Positions 7,794 to 18,739 are shown, counted from the stretch's first letter. The stretch: DNA of 64,000 bases from Pseudomonas sp. RIT-PI-AD (GCF_025642785.1 NZ_JANZKU010000012.1:62001-126000), one strand, 5' to 3'. Translations and numbers: made by a program. Notes: generated from the sequence alone by a model not told the origin.

Positions 7794-10652
7794 ATGACGC
7801 GTAACCAGGAAATCCGTCCGGACATCGATGACGGGATCGATCGCAAACAGCTCGCCCAGCTGCGCGCGCGCTTTCTCAAGGTCAACGCCGGCCGCCTGCA
7901 ACGCACCTTCCAGGCCCTGTCGACGCGCCAGCAACTGGTGCTGAAGCTCCTGCCGCTGCTGTTCCACGTGAACCACCCGCTGTTGCCCGGCTACGTATCC
8001 GGAACCACTCCGGCGGGCCTGTCCGGCTTCGAGCCGGACGACGAGCTCTTGTCCGAGGCGCAGCGCCTGACCCGCTCCTTCGCCTACAAGGCGCGCCGCG
8101 GCAACCCCCTCGGCGGCAAGCCCTCGATGCCGATCCACGGCCTGTTCCTGATGGGCAGCCTGGGCACCGTGGCCCAGGCCGAGCAGAGCGACATGGACGT
8201 ATGGGTGTGCCACGACTCGCACCTGAACGGCGTCGCGGTAGCCGAGCTGCGGCGCAAATGCGATCTGCTGGAGAACTGGGCGGCGACCCTGGGAACGGAG
8301 GCCCACTTCTTCCTGATCGATCCGCAACGCTTCGTGGTCGGCGACCGCGAAACCCACCTGACCTCCGACGACTGCGGCACCACCCAGCATTACCTGCTGC
8401 TGGACGAGTTCTACCGCACCGCCATCTGGCTCGGCGGGCGCACCCCCTTGTGGTGGCTGGTGCCGGTCTACGAAGAGCGGCGCTACGCCGAGTTCACCCA
8501 CTTGCTGCTCAACAAGCGCTTCGTCCGCGCCGACGAAGTGCTGGACCTGGGCCACCTGGCGCGCATCCCGCCCGCCGAATACATCGGCGCCGGCATGTGG
8601 CAGCTGTTCAAGGGCATCGACTCGCCCTACAAGTCGGTGCTCAAGCTGCTGCTCACCGAGGTCTACGCCAGCGAACACCCGCAGGTGGAATGCCTGTCCC
8701 TGCGCTTCAAGCAGGCGGTGTTCGCCAACCGTATCGACCTGGACGAACTGGACCCCTACATCGTGGTGTACCGCCGGCTGGAGGAGTACCTCTCGGCCCG
8801 TGGCGAACACGAGCGCCTGGAACTGATCCGCCGCTGCCTCTACCTGAAGGTGAACAAGAAGATCAGCCGGCCGCCGCGCAACCGCGCCAAGAGCTGGCAA
8901 CGCCTGCTGCTGGAGCGCCTGGTGGGCGAGTGGAACTGGGACGAGCGGCAACTGGCGATGCTCGACAGCCGCAGCCAGTGGAAGGTGCGCCAGGTGGGCG
9001 CCGAACGCCGCGCCCTGGTCAACGAGCTGACCTACAGCTATCGCTTCCTCTCCCAGTTCGCCCGCACCGGGCACACCGGCAGCTCGCTGAACAACCGCGA
9101 CCTCGGCGTGCTCGGCCGGCGCCTGTACGCCGCCTTCGAGCGCAAGGCCGGCAAGGTGGAATTCATCAACCCGGGGATCGCGCCGGACCTGGCCGAGGAC
9201 ACCCTGACCCTGGTGCAATCGCCGAGCCCCGAGGCGCCCGGAGAAACCCAGTGGGCGCTCTACAGCGGCAGCCTGAACGCCCAGGAATGGGCGGATTTCG
9301 CGCCCCTCAAGCGCACCCGTGAACTGCTCGAACTGCTCGCCTGGTGCCACCGCAACGGGGTGATCGACGGCAGCACCCGGCTGTCGGTGCATCCCGGCGA
9401 AAGCGACCTCACCGATTTCGAACTGAACAACCTGCTCGCCAGCCTGCAACAGATGCTGCCGCTGCCCCTGGCGCCGGTGGACGAGAACGCCCTGCTGCAG
9501 GCGAGCGCGCCGACCGACGTGCTGCTGCTGGTCAATATCGGCCTCGACCCCCTCAAGCAGCACAGCCAGATGAACGTGCACATGACCACCGACCGCACCG
9601 ACGCCCTGGGCTATTCCGGGGTCAGGGAGAACCTGGTGCTGACCCTCGACCAACTGACCCTGAACAGTTGGAACGAGCTGCTGGTGAAGCGCTACGCGGG
9701 GGCCAATGCGCTGCTGGACTGCCTGTGCGACTTCCTCAACGACCTGCCCCCCGCGGGGCCGCTGCCGCGGCTGAAGGTGCGTTGTTTCTGCAAGAACCGC
9801 GCGCAGGCCATCGCCCTGCGCGTCGAAGACCTGTTCCGCGACGTCTTCGCCAACCTCGGCGGCGGCCGCACCAGCCGCTACCTGTTGCGGGTCCAGCAGC
9901 AGTACCACCTGCTGACCCTGGCCCCGGGGGAAGTCAGCCATGCGGTGCTGGCCGATCTGCCGGCGCTGATCGAGCACCTGGGCGAGGAACTGCCCGCGTA
10001 CAGCCCGCTGCACCTGGACGCCTACGCCCTGGAAGGCCTCGACCTGGCGCTGATCCTGCCCCTCGGGCGCCCCGACAGCATCCAGGTGTTCTACCGGGTG
10101 GACGGCGACAGCGCCGAGGTCACCGTGCTCGACGAGCACAACGCCTTGTGGCGCCAGCGCTTGCCGTTCCGCGACGAACAGAGCCTGCTGACCCCGCTGC
10201 AACGCTTCCTGCAGTCGGTGCTGTACCGGCGCAATGCCCTGCTGCCGCTGGACAGCGCCCTACCGGTGGCGGCCATGGAACTGGTCTACTACGAAGTGCT
10301 GCCGACCCAGCCCGGCCGCGCCATGCGCCTCGATCGCCGGCAGGCGCCCCTGGCCGCGCCGGGGCACTCGCTGTACGACGTGCAGGCGATCGTGGAGCCG
10401 GCCGCGGGCAAGCGCGTGCACGTCACCCTGTACTGCAACCATCGGGAGTTCTCCGAACTGGAGTACGGCACCGAGCTCTACGCCACCGTGGCCCGGCACA
10501 TCCTCGCGCAGCGCCGCGAGGTGGAACGCTACCCCTGCTACATCACCGACCTCGACCTGTCACGGATCGAAGGCACCGCGCAGACCGTGCACTACCTGCG
10601 CTACAAGGCGCGCCTGGAACAGGCCCTGAACCAGGCCCTGCGCAACGCCTGA
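7794..10652 (+). CDS. cyaA: Class I adenylate cyclase
   Basis: Makes cAMP from ATP in the cytoplasm, feeding Vfr/CRP-type regulation in Pseudomonas. The 952-residue protein has the class I layout: an N-terminal cyclase domain (about 1-540) with the nucleotidyltransferase-like MGSLGTVAQAEQSDMDVWVC motif near residue 115-135 carrying the metal-binding D-x-D, and a long C-terminal regulatory part. Its length is close to other pseudomonad CyaA. I start at MTRNQEIRPDIDDG rather than an ATG nine codons earlier. The convergent lipase gene ends 12 bp after it. Confidence 0.95.
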   Translation: MTRNQEIRPDIDDGIDRKQLAQLRARFLKVNAGRLQRTFQALSTRQQLVLKLLPLLFHVNHPLLPGYVSGTTPAGLSGFEPDDELLSEAQRLTRSFAYKARRGNPLGGKPSMPIHGLFLMGSLGTVAQAEQSDMDVWVCHDSHLNGVAVAELRRKCDLLENWAATLGTEAHFFLIDPQRFVVGDRETHLTSDDCGTTQHYLLLDEFYRTAIWLGGRTPLWWLVPVYEERRYAEFTHLLLNKRFVRADEVLDLGHLARIPPAEYIGAGMWQLFKGIDSPYKSVLKLLLTEVYASEHPQVECLSLRFKQAVFANRIDLDELDPYIVVYRRLEEYLSARGEHERLELIRRCLYLKVNKKISRPPRNRAKSWQRLLLERLVGEWNWDERQLAMLDSRSQWKVRQVGAERRALVNELTYSYRFLSQFARTGHTGSSLNNRDLGVLGRRLYAAFERKAGKVEFINPGIAPDLAEDTLTLVQSPSPEAPGETQWALYSGSLNAQEWADFAPLKRTRELLELLAWCHRNGVIDGSTRLSVHPGESDLTDFELNNLLASLQQMLPLPLAPVDENALLQASAPTDVLLLVNIGLDPLKQHSQMNVHMTTDRTDALGYSGVRENLVLTLDQLTLNSWNELLVKRYAGANALLDCLCDFLNDLPPAGPLPRLKVRCFCKNRAQAIALRVEDLFRDVFANLGGGRTSRYLLRVQQQYHLLTLAPGEVSHAVLADLPALIEHLGEELPAYSPLHLDAYALEGLDLALILPLGRPDSIQVFYRVDGDSAEVTVLDEHNALWRQRLPFRDEQSLLTPLQRFLQSVLYRRNALLPLDSALPVAAMELVYYEVLPTQPGRAMRLDRRQAPLAAPGHSLYDVQAIVEPAAGKRVHVTLYCNHREFSELEYGTELYATVARHILAQRREVERYPCYITDLDLSRIEGTAQTVHYLRYKARLEQALNQALRNA

Positions 10653-10664
10653 ACGGTCGCCGCC

Positions 10665-11468
10665 TCAGCAGCCGCGCATCGGCGCGTCCGGATGCTCCAG
10701 CGCGTAGAGGTAGCAGTCGGCGAGGCTGTGGGCCAGGGCTTCGCCGGGGTAGCTGGCGCTGAAGGTCACCGGCCAGCCGACATGCTGGAAGTAGCGCCCG
10801 CGACGGGCGGCCGGCGGCGTTTGCGGCACCTCGTCGCTGTCGTTGACCAGCCGATAGGTCGGAATCCGCAAAGCGTTGTAGAAAGCCGCGAAAGCCGGAT
10901 CGCCGAGCCGTGGGCTGGCGAAGTTGTACTGCTCCAGCGGCTGGTCCGGCCATTGCTCGCGGATATCCAGCACCGCCAGGGTCGACAGGCTGCAACCCAG
11001 GCTGTGCCCGCAGGTGAGCAGCGCGCCGCCCGGGCGCAGGTCGTCCAGCGCCTGCAAGGCGTGCTGGCGCAACGAGCGGTAGAGCTTGAGGAAGCCGTCG
11101 TGGATCAGGCCGACCCGCTGCTGCCAGGGATAATGGCTGGGGTCCGCGGCGAAATCGTCGCGCCAGTCGGGCAAGGTGTCGGTGCCGCGGAACACCAGGT
11201 AGACCGCGCCCTGCGGGTCGCGGGCGGCGAACCCGAAGGGTTCCGCCTCGCTGAGGTAGGGCAACCCGCTGAGCACGCTCCAGATCGGCGCGGAAAACTG
11301 CCAGCCGGCGGGCACCGGCGCCGCCCAGGCGAACGCCCGGGGCCGCGAAGGGCTGCCCTGGCGGTGCCATTGGCTATGCATGTCGTAGGCGTGGCCGACC
11401 AGGACCGCGCAGCGCAAGGCCTGCTCGCGGTCGTAGCCGGCCGGGAAATAGAGGGGAAGACTGGACAT
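10665..11468 (-). CDS. Class 3 lipase-like alpha/beta hydrolase
   Basis: A 267-residue lipase of the fungal class 3 type. It has VYLVFRGTDTLPDWRDDF (oxyanion-region FRGT), the nucleophile elbow TCGHSLGCSL, YNFASPRLGDPAFAAFY, and YRLVNDSDEVPQTPP supplying the catalytic Asp, with a late His. There is no obvious signal peptide, so it may be cytoplasmic or use another route. The start MSSLPLYFPAGYDREQALRCA is chosen over an upstream Met lacking homology. The natural substrate is unknown. Confidence 0.85.
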   Translation of the reverse strand: MSSLPLYFPAGYDREQALRCAVLVGHAYDMHSQWHRQGSPSRPRAFAWAAPVPAGWQFSAPIWSVLSGLPYLSEAEPFGFAARDPQGAVYLVFRGTDTLPDWRDDFAADPSHYPWQQRVGLIHDGFLKLYRSLRQHALQALDDLRPGGALLTCGHSLGCSLSTLAVLDIREQWPDQPLEQYNFASPRLGDPAFAAFYNALRIPTYRLVNDSDEVPQTPPAARRGRYFQHVGWPVTFSASYPGEALAHSLADCYLYALEHPDAPMRGC

Positions 11469-11568
11469 GGCGACGGCCTCCTTGCCGACTGGTCTTACCA
11501 CTCTAGACCATGCCGCAGGCGCCATCCCCTGCCCGCCGGACGGTGCCGACGGACTGTCTGCGCGCCGC

Positions 11569-11976
11569 TCAGGGGGTGTATTCGCCCGCCGCTTCGGGCT
11601 GGTACTCCACCGCCAGCAGGGTCAGACGCAGGGCCTTGCCGCTGGGCGCCGGCCAGTCGATGTGCTGGCCCACGCTGAGGCCGAGCAGGGCACAGCCGAC
11701 CGGCGCGAGGATCGACACGGTGCCCTCGGCGCCGGCGTCCTGCGGGTAGACCAGGGTCAGGTGATAGTCCTTGCCGTTGTTTTCCTCGCGGCAGTGCACC
11801 CGCGAGTTCATCGTCACCACGCCCGGCGGCACCTCGTCATGGCCCACCACCTGCGCCCGCGCCAGCTCGGCTTCCAGGGCCTCGGCAGCGGGACCGTACG
11901 TCTCCAGGCTGTCGAGCAGACGCTCGAGACGCTGCAGATCGAGACGGGTGATGGTTATCGGCGGCTGAGTGTTCAT
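11569..11976 (-). CDS. rnk: Nucleoside diphosphate kinase regulator Rnk
   Basis: A 135-residue GreA/GreB-like protein that binds RNA polymerase and influences NDP kinase levels and, in P. aeruginosa, alginate output. It has an N-terminal short coiled coil (RLERLLDSLETYGPAAEALEAELA) and a C-terminal FKBP-like domain with TVSILAPVGCALLGLSVGQHIDW. Rnk has a shorter coiled coil than GreA. The start MNTQPPITITRLD follows a GAGGAG ribosome site. The long upstream leader has notable secondary-structure potential, described separately. Confidence 0.93.
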   Translation of the reverse strand: MNTQPPITITRLDLQRLERLLDSLETYGPAAEALEAELARAQVVGHDEVPPGVVTMNSRVHCREENNGKDYHLTLVYPQDAGAEGTVSILAPVGCALLGLSVGQHIDWPAPSGKALRLTLLAVEYQPEAAGEYTP

Positions 11977-12025
11977 GGTGAACGCGAGGCTCCTCGGGTA
12001 CGGATTGCATGGGTTGAAAAAAGCA

Positions 12026-12165
12026 AAACCCCGCCTCGAAAGACTGGATGATCGGGTTGGCGCGGGGCATGGCCATACGGACAGGACGCGGGAGACGCCT
12101 GCTGAACGCTGTGGGGCCGGGAGCACCGCGCGCAGCCGTTTCGATCGAGCGGCGAAGGCGGGGTT
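12026..12165 (-). other. Long-range inverted repeat in rnk leader
   Basis: On the minus strand AAACCCCGCC (12165-12156) is complementary to GGCGGGGTTT (12035-12026). The 3' arm is followed by a T-rich tract, so base-pairing of the arms about 120 nt apart would resemble an intrinsic terminator upstream of rnk. No start-to-stop frame in between is convincing. It could be an attenuator, a small leader RNA or the end of the upstream DUF1289 transcript. Confidence 0.35.
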
Positions 12166-12248
12166 TCAGGATAGGTCGCGTCTAACCGACGCGTCCTGAC
12201 CGGACCGACACTACGTCAGCCCGGCGCCGATTGGCAATACCGTCGAGA

Positions 12249-12452
12249 TCAGGCCCGTCGCGCGCGGGCGTCGCGGCCGATCTGCAGGCGCCGCGCATCG
12301 CTGGCCGCGCGCCACTCGCGGATTTCGTCGAGGGTGCGGCCGCAGCCCAGGCAGACCTGGGCGTCGTCCAGGCAACATTGGCGCACGCAGGGCGAGGCCG
12401 GGCGTCCGTCGGCCCCCAGCGCTGGCGCGCCGGCCAGGGCCTCAGAGCCCAT
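12249..12452 (-). CDS. DUF1289 domain protein
   Basis: A 67-residue protein with the DUF1289 cysteine pattern SPCVRQCCLDDAQVCLGCGRTLDEIREW (four conserved Cys in C-x3-C and C-x2-C spacing), suggesting a small metal-binding (probably Zn or Fe-S) site. It starts inside the 3' end of cyaY, overlapping by 11 bases, so translation is probably coupled. Function is unknown; pairing with an iron-sulfur assembly factor is suggestive only. Confidence 0.82.
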   Translation of the reverse strand: MGSEALAGAPALGADGRPASPCVRQCCLDDAQVCLGCGRTLDEIREWRAASDARRLQIGRDARARRA

Positions 12453-12774
12453 CGAATTCCAGGTTCTCGCCGGTCTGCTCCTGGGTGACCCGGGCGAGCA
12501 GTTCGGCCAGCGGCTCCTCGCTGGTGTCGCAGATCCAGCGGGCACTCTCCTCGTCGTAGTCGAAGTGGAAGCCGCCGGAACGCGCCGCCACCCACAACTG
12601 CCGCAGCGGCTCCTGGCGGCTGAGGATCACCTGGGTGCCGTTCTCGAACCGCACCGTCAGCACGCCGGCGGCGTTTTCCAAGTCGACGTCCAGGTCGCTG
12701 TCGTCGAAGACATCCTCGACTGACTCCTGGACGGCATCGAGCAGGTCGTGGAAACGGGCTTCGCTCAGACTCAT
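12442..12774 (-). CDS. cyaY: Frataxin-like iron donor/regulator CyaY
   Basis: A 110-residue frataxin homologue, which modulates IscS activity in Fe-S cluster assembly. The N-terminal helix MSLSEARFHDLLDAVQESVEDVFDD has the acidic ridge typical of frataxins, followed by DLDVDLENAAGVLTVRFENGTQVILSRQEPLRQLWVAARSGGFHF, matching the CyaY beta-sheet with conserved NxQxPxRQ(I/L)W. It is transcribed divergently from lptM-lysA, with a 337-bp gap holding both promoters. Confidence 0.95.
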   Translation of the reverse strand: MSLSEARFHDLLDAVQESVEDVFDDSDLDVDLENAAGVLTVRFENGTQVILSRQEPLRQLWVAARSGGFHFDYDEESARWICDTSEEPLAELLARVTQEQTGENLEFDGL

Positions 12775-13070
12775 GGGGGCACCTCGTGAAAGAAATCGGA
12801 TCCTGCGCCGCGTGCGGCCCGCCGCACCGGGCGGCAGCCAGCGGGGCGACCGGGTAGGCGCCGCCGCGCGGTCATGACCGGCGATAATGCCGCAGCCCGC
12901 ACCGGCCTGTCTCCCCGCCATGGCATGCCGGGCCATCGACGACGCCGGAAAAGCCCCAGCCGAGCGCCCGCCGAAAGCCCGGAAAATCCCCGGCGGCGGG
13001 GCTCGCGACGGCCTCCGGAGCCCCGCCGGACGGGCACCCCGCGCGCATAGGCAAGGCGCCGGGGGCTGGG

Positions 13071-13076
13071 TATACT
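13071..13076 (+). promoter_or_regulatory. Candidate -10 box of the lptM-lysA-dapF operon
   Basis: TATACT lies 36 bases before the lptM ATG, in the 337-bp divergent cyaY/lptM gap. No good -35 is visible at 16-18 bp upstream, where the sequence is GC-rich. The rest of the gap is low-information GC-rich sequence with no gene. Confidence 0.4.
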
Positions 13077-13111
13077 CCGGCCCATTCGATGCTTAGTTCA
13101 AGGATTCCGTC

Positions 13112-13252
13112 ATGAAGCGCCTGCTGCTTCCTTTCCTCGCGTTGGCCGTGCTGGCCGGCGCCCTCGCCGGTTGCGGCCAGAAAGGCCCGCTCTATCATCC
13201 GGACGACGAAAAAGCCGCCAAAGAACACCGCAAAGACCGCTACGAACTCTGA
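13112..13252 (+). CDS. lptM: LPS-assembly lipoprotein LptM (YifL/LppL)
   Basis: A 46-residue lipoprotein: a basic N-terminus MKR, a hydrophobic stretch, a lipobox ending LAGC with Cys at residue 21, then GQKGPLYHP, which is the signature of the YifL/LptM family. LptM sits in the outer membrane and helps mature the LptDE translocon by aiding LptD disulfide formation. It is the first gene of the lptM-lysA-dapF operon, with 13 bp to lysA. It is easy to miss because of its length. Confidence 0.92.
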   Translation: MKRLLLPFLALAVLAGALAGCGQKGPLYHPDDEKAAKEHRKDRYEL

Positions 13253-13265
13253 CTGGAGGCATTCC

Positions 13266-14513
<1,248 letters not shown>

Positions 14514-14523
14514 GGGCGCACGC

Positions 14524-15354
14524 ATGTTACTGCGCTTCACCAAAATGCACGGGCTGGGCAACGACTTCATGGTCCTCGACCTGGTCAGCCAGCACGCCCA
14601 CATCCAGCCCAAGCACGCCAAGCAATGGGGCGACCGCAACACCGGCATCGGCTTCGACCAGTTGCTGATCGTCGAGGCGCCGACCAATCCGGACGTGGAC
14701 TTCCGCTACCGCATCTTCAATGCCGACGGCTCCGAGGTGGAACAGTGCGGCAACGGCGCGCGCTGCTTCGCCCGGTTCGTGCTGGACAAGCGCCTGACCG
14801 TGAAGAAACGCATCCGCGTCGAGACCAAGGGCGGGACCATCGAGCTGGACGTGCGCTCCGACGGGCAGATCGGCGTCGACATGGGCGCGCCGCGCCTGGA
14901 CCCGCGTGCGATCCCCTTCCAGGCGGACGCCGAGGCGCTGGACTACGAAGTGGAGGTGGACGGCGCCAAGGTGCGCCTGGCCGCGCTGTCCATGGGCAAT
15001 CCCCATGCGGTGCTGCGCGTCGATGACGTCGACAGCGCCCCGGTGCGCGAGCTCGGCCCCAAGCTGGAACACCACCCGCGCTTCCCGCAGCGGGTCAACG
15101 TCGGCTTCCTGCAGGTCCTCGACCGCCACCAGGCGAAACTGCGCGTCTGGGAGCGCGGCGCCGGCGAGACCCGCGCCTGCGGCACCGGCGCCTGCGCCGC
15201 CGCGGTCGCGGCGATCCGCCAGGGCTGGATGGAATCGCCCCTGCAACTGGAACTGCCCGGCGGCAAGCTCTCCATCGAGTGGGCAGGCGAGGGGCACCCG
15301 GTTATGATGACCGGCCCCGCCGTCCGCGTGTACGAAGGACAGGTTCGTCTATGA
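14524..15354 (+). CDS. dapF: Diaminopimelate epimerase
   Basis: Converts LL- to meso-diaminopimelate for peptidoglycan and lysine, without cofactor. The 276-residue product shows [15 protein letters not shown], the first catalytic Cys in [22 protein letters not shown], and the second catalytic Cys in [15 protein letters not shown]. It starts 10 bp after lysA. An upstream in-frame extension overlaps lysA and is not homologous. Confidence 0.97.
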   Translation: MLLRFTKMHGLGNDFMVLDLVSQHAHIQPKHAKQWGDRNTGIGFDQLLIVEAPTNPDVDFRYRIFNADGSEVEQCGNGARCFARFVLDKRLTVKKRIRVETKGGTIELDVRSDGQIGVDMGAPRLDPRAIPFQADAEALDYEVEVDGAKVRLAALSMGNPHAVLRVDDVDSAPVRELGPKLEHHPRFPQRVNVGFLQVLDRHQAKLRVWERGAGETRACGTGACAAAVAAIRQGWMESPLQLELPGGKLSIEWAGEGHPVMMTGPAVRVYEGQVRL

Positions 15355-15367
15355 CCGAGCATCGCCC

Positions 15368-16069
15368 ATGACCGACCAGCGCCAGGACCCGCCCCAGCCT
15401 CTGGATTCCGAGGCGGTCGCCGCCTACCTGCGGCAGCACCCGGAATTCTTCGTCGACCACGAAGAACTGATCCCCGAACTGCGCATCCCGCACCTGCCGG
15501 GCGCCGCGGTCTCCCTGGTGGAACGCCAGGTCAAGCTGCTGCGCGAGCGCAACATCGACATGCGTCATCGCCTGTCGCAATTGATGGACGTGGCGCGCGA
15601 CAACGACCGCCTGTTCGACAAAACCCGCCGGCTGGTGCTGGACCTGTTGGATGCCGGCAGCCTGGAAGAGGTAGTCAGCCTCGTCGAGGACAGCCTTCGC
15701 CACGAATTCCAGGTGCCCTTCGTCAGCCTGATCCTGTTCAGCGAAAACGCCCTGGGCGTCGGCCGCTCGGTGAGCAGCGCCGAAGCCCATCAGGCGGTGG
15801 GCGGGCTGCTGGCGGGGGGCAAGACCATCTGCGGCGTGCTGCGCGCCCACGAGCTGGAGTTTCTCTTCGGCCAGGAGGAACGCGACCAGGTGGGCTCGGC
15901 GGCGGTGGTGAGCCTGAGCCACCAGGGCCAGCACGGCCTGCTGGCGATCGGCAGCCCCGACCCGCAGCACTACAAGAGCACCCTCGGCACGCTGTTCCTC
16001 GGCTATATCGCCGAAGTGCTCAGCCGCGTCCTGCCGCGCCTCTCCGCGCCCCTGCGCTCGGTGCGCTGA
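15368..16069 (+). CDS. DUF484 family GAF-like protein
   Basis: A 233-residue soluble protein of the DUF484 family that regularly sits between dapF and xerC in gammaproteobacteria. The N-terminal [18 protein letters not shown]... and [15 protein letters not shown] segments mark the family, and the remainder folds as a GAF-like domain. A coiled coil spans about 50-85. Its role is not settled; operon conservation points to cell-envelope or chromosome maintenance. Spacing to dapF is 13 bp. Confidence 0.9.
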   Translation: MTDQRQDPPQPLDSEAVAAYLRQHPEFFVDHEELIPELRIPHLPGAAVSLVERQVKLLRERNIDMRHRLSQLMDVARDNDRLFDKTRRLVLDLLDAGSLEEVVSLVEDSLRHEFQVPFVSLILFSENALGVGRSVSSAEAHQAVGGLLAGGKTICGVLRAHELEFLFGQEERDQVGSAAVVSLSHQGQHGLLAIGSPDPQHYKSTLGTLFLGYIAEVLSRVLPRLSAPLRSVR

Positions 16070-16142
16070 CGCCTTCGCTTCCGGATCGCGCGCCGCGGGC
16101 GCCGGTCCCTTGCCTGCTCCCAGGGCGATTCACGGAGTTTCC

Positions 16143-17039
16143 ATGCGAACCGAACTGGATGCCTATCTCGAACACCTGCGCCGCGAGCGCCAGGTATCGC
16201 CGCACACCCTTGACGGCTATCGCCGCGACCTGCTCAAGGTGTTGGCACTGGCCGAAGGCGCCGGGGTGAGCGAATGGGCGGCGCTGGACGCCCACCACCT
16301 GCGCCACTTCGTCGCCCGGCTGCACGAACGCGGGCAGTCCAGCCCCAGCCTGGCGCGCCTGCTGTCCGCCACCCGCGGCCTGTACCGCTACCTGATCCGC
16401 GAAAAGCGCTGCCAGCAGGACCCGGCCGCCGGCCTCAGCCCGCCCAAGGGCGCGCGCCGCCTGCCGCGGACGCTGGACGCCGACCGCGCCCAGCAGCTCC
16501 TCGACGGCGCCGTGGAAGACGACTTCATCGCCCGCCGCGACCAGGCCCTGCTCGAACTCTTCTACTCCTCCGGGCTGCGCCTGTCCGAACTGGTCGGGCT
16601 GGACCTGGAAAGCCTGGACCTCGGCGATGGGCTGGTGCGCGTGCACGGCAAGGGCGGCAAGGTCCGCGAGCTGCCGGTCGGGCGCAAGGCACGCGAGGCG
16701 CTGCACGCCTGGCTGCCGCTGCGCGCCCTGGCCGCCAAGGACACGGCGCTGTTCATCGGCCGCCAAGGGCGCCGCCTGGGGCCGCGCGCGGTGCAGCTAC
16801 GGGTGCGCCAGGCGGGCGTCCGCGAACTCGGCCAGCACCTGCATCCGCACATGCTGCGGCACAGCTTCGCCAGCCACCTGCTGGAGTCGTCCCAGGACTT
16901 GCGCGCGGTGCAGGAATTGCTCGGCCATGCCGACATCGCCACCACGCAGGTCTATACCCACCTGGACTTCCAGCACCTGGCCAAGGTGTACGACAGCGCC
17001 CACCCACGGGCGCGGCGACGGACGGAAGACAACGAATGA
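16143..17039 (+). CDS. xerC: Tyrosine recombinase XerC (Sss)
   Basis: Resolves chromosome dimers at dif together with XerD and FtsK. The 298-residue product has an N-terminal SAM-like core-binding domain (1-100) and a catalytic domain with Arg in [12 protein letters not shown], Lys in [43 protein letters not shown] and the nucleophile Tyr in QVYTH. It is chromosomal, in the lysA-dapF operon, and is not the prophage integrase. It overlaps the HAD gene by ATGA. Confidence 0.97.
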   Translation: MRTELDAYLEHLRRERQVSPHTLDGYRRDLLKVLALAEGAGVSEWAALDAHHLRHFVARLHERGQSSPSLARLLSATRGLYRYLIREKRCQQDPAAGLSPPKGARRLPRTLDADRAQQLLDGAVEDDFIARRDQALLELFYSSGLRLSELVGLDLESLDLGDGLVRVHGKGGKVRELPVGRKAREALHAWLPLRALAAKDTALFIGRQGRRLGPRAVQLRVRQAGVRELGQHLHPHMLRHSFASHLLESSQDLRAVQELLGHADIATTQVYTHLDFQHLAKVYDSAHPRARRRTEDNE

Positions 17040-17728
17040 GCGTACGCCTGATCACCTTCGACCTCGACGACACCCTGTGGGACAACCGGCCGGTCATCGA
17101 GGGCGCGGAAACCGCCATGCGCGACTGGCTGAACCGCCATGCCGCGGCCCTCGGCGAGGTGCCGGTGGAGTACCTGTGGACGATCCGCAGCGGGCTGCTG
17201 GAGCGCCAGCCGGAACTCCGCCACCGCCTCAGCGAACTGCGCCGGCGCACCCTGTTCCTCGCCCTGGGCGAAGTGGGCTATGCCGAGCGGGAAGCCGGCG
17301 AGCTGGCCGAGGGCGCGTTCCAGGCAATGCTCGACGCACGTCACCGCATCACCTTCTTCAGCGATACCCTGCCGACCCTGGAACGGCTCGCCAGGCACTA
17401 CATGCTAGGCGTGATCACCAACGGCAACGCGGACGTGCGCAGGCTCGGCCTCGCCGATCATTTCGCCTTCGCCCTGAGCGCGGAAGAACTGGGCATCGGC
17501 AAGCCCGATCCGCATCCGTTCCGCGAGGCCCTGCGGCACGCGGGGGTCGACGCCCCCGAGGCGGTGCACGTGGGCGACCATCCCGGGGACGACATCCTCG
17601 GCGCGCAACAGGCCGGCCTGCGCGCGATCTGGTTCAATCCCCTGGGCAAGCCCTGGGAGGCCGCGCATCGCGCCGACGCCGAGATCCGCGCCCTGGCGGA
17701 ACTGCCGGAACTGCTGCGCGCCTGGTGA
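17036..17728 (+). CDS. HAD-superfamily hydrolase
   Basis: A 230-residue haloacid-dehalogenase-like phosphatase with motif [11 protein letters not shown], motif [12 protein letters not shown], a Lys in [10 protein letters not shown] and motif [19 protein letters not shown]. It belongs to the YigB-like group often placed after xerC; E. coli YigB dephosphorylates FMN and other phosphates. The activity here is inferred. The start overlaps the xerC stop (ATGA), and a bidirectional terminator follows. Confidence 0.92.
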   Translation: MSVRLITFDLDDTLWDNRPVIEGAETAMRDWLNRHAAALGEVPVEYLWTIRSGLLERQPELRHRLSELRRRTLFLALGEVGYAEREAGELAEGAFQAMLDARHRITFFSDTLPTLERLARHYMLGVITNGNADVRRLGLADHFAFALSAEELGIGKPDPHPFREALRHAGVDAPEAVHVGDHPGDDILGAQQAGLRAIWFNPLGKPWEAAHRADAEIRALAELPELLRAW

Positions 17729-17750
17729 CGCCGCTCGCGCCAGCGGCATG

Positions 17751-17778
17751 AAAAAGCCCGCCGAAAGGCGGGCTTTTC
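17751..17778. terminator. Bidirectional intrinsic terminator
   Basis: A perfect 11-bp stem (AAAAGCCCGCC / GGCGGGCTTTT) with GAAA loop, flanked by A and T tracts, between the convergent HAD and sutA genes. It should stop transcription from both sides. Confidence 0.92.
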
Positions 17779-17794
17779 AAGCGATGGGGCGCGC

Positions 17795-18127
17795 TCAGAT
17801 GGGACGACTGCCGTACTTGCTGTCCGGCTTCTTCGGCGGGTCGGCGACCACGTTGGGCTCGACTTCCTGCACCTTGCCGCCACGGGAGAGGAATTCCTCC
17901 ATCGCCCGGGCCAGCGCGTCGCGCTCCTTCTGCTTGGCTTCGATGCTCGGCAGCTCCTCGGCGTCTACCGCGGCCTTGGCTTTCTTGCCCTTGCTCGCGG
18001 TGCGCTCGCCCTCGCCGGCCTCGCCATCGTCCTCGCCGTCGCTGGTGTCGTCGGCGGCGGCCAGCTCTTCGCCGTCCTCTTCCTCAGCCGTATCCAGATC
18101 GTCCTGTTCCAGTTCTTCGTCACTCAT
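17795..18127 (-). CDS. sutA: RNA polymerase-associated regulator SutA
   Basis: A 110-residue highly acidic protein. The first half is Asp/Glu-rich and disordered. A basic KGKKAKAA stretch, the conserved helix LPSIEAKQKERDALARAMEEFL and a conserved tail with VVADPPKKPDSKYGSR match P. aeruginosa SutA, which binds RNA polymerase beta during slow growth and boosts housekeeping and ribosomal transcription. It is convergent with the HAD gene. Confidence 0.92.
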   Translation of the reverse strand: MSDEELEQDDLDTAEEEDGEELAAADDTSDGEDDGEAGEGERTASKGKKAKAAVDAEELPSIEAKQKERDALARAMEEFLSRGGKVQEVEPNVVADPPKKPDSKYGSRPI

Positions 18128-18202
18128 TGTTCTACCTCATCGCTTTACCAAAGCAGGTTATTTATAGCCCAGCCGCGCCGGCTTTCTACGCGACCGGGAG
18201 AA

Positions 18203-18628
18203 TCAGAAAGGCTCGCCGTGCAGGGTGGCGAGGACCCGGCGCGCGCCGCCCTGGTCGCGGTGCTCGCCCAGGTAGACGCCCTGCCAGGTGCCCAGCGCCA
18301 ACTGGCCCTGGGTTATCGGCAGGCTCAGCTGGCAGCCCAGCAGGCTGGCCTTGAAATGCGCGGGCAGGTCGTCCGGCCCCTCGTAATCGTGTTCGTAGCC
18401 GCCCTCGCCCTGGGGCACCAGGCGCTCGAAGAACCGCTCGAAATCACGGCGGACGGCCGCATCGGCGTTCTCGTTGACGGTCAGCGAGGCGGATGTGTGC
18501 TGCAGCCACAGATGCAACAGACCGGTGCGGTATTCGCGCAGTTCCGGCAACTCGGCGAGCACCTCGTCGGTGATCAGGTGAAATCCGCGCGGGCGGGCCC
18601 GCAGGGTAATCGAACGCTGTCGCCACAT
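18203..18628 (-). CDS. yjbQ: YjbQ/UPF0047 family protein
   Basis: A 141-residue member of the YjbQ (UPF0047) family, members of which show weak thiamine-phosphate synthase activity. The conserved [20 protein letters not shown] holds the invariant His, and [20 protein letters not shown] and [13 protein letters not shown] follow. I chose the ATG giving MWRQRSITL. It stands alone, upstream of the amtB terminator on the same strand. Confidence 0.92.
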   Translation of the reverse strand: MWRQRSITLRARPRGFHLITDEVLAELPELREYRTGLLHLWLQHTSASLTVNENADAAVRRDFERFFERLVPQGEGGYEHDYEGPDDLPAHFKASLLGCQLSLPITQGQLALGTWQGVYLGEHRDQGGARRVLATLHGEPF

Positions 18629-18739
18629 GATCGCCTCCGGCCTCGATTCCATGTCGGCGCGCATTCTAGCGCGGCGACGGAAAAAGCAAAGAGCGCTGGC
18701 GCACGCGGGCGGTTTTCCGGGGGCGAATGCCGGACAACG

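Noticed and set aside
7515-10202. An 895-codon minus-strand frame opposite cyaA
   Set aside because: Same GC artefact. The plus strand encodes a full class I adenylate cyclase.
16143-17039. xerC as the prophage integrase
   Set aside because: It is the chromosomal XerC in the dapF operon, over 30 kb from the prophage, with all family features.
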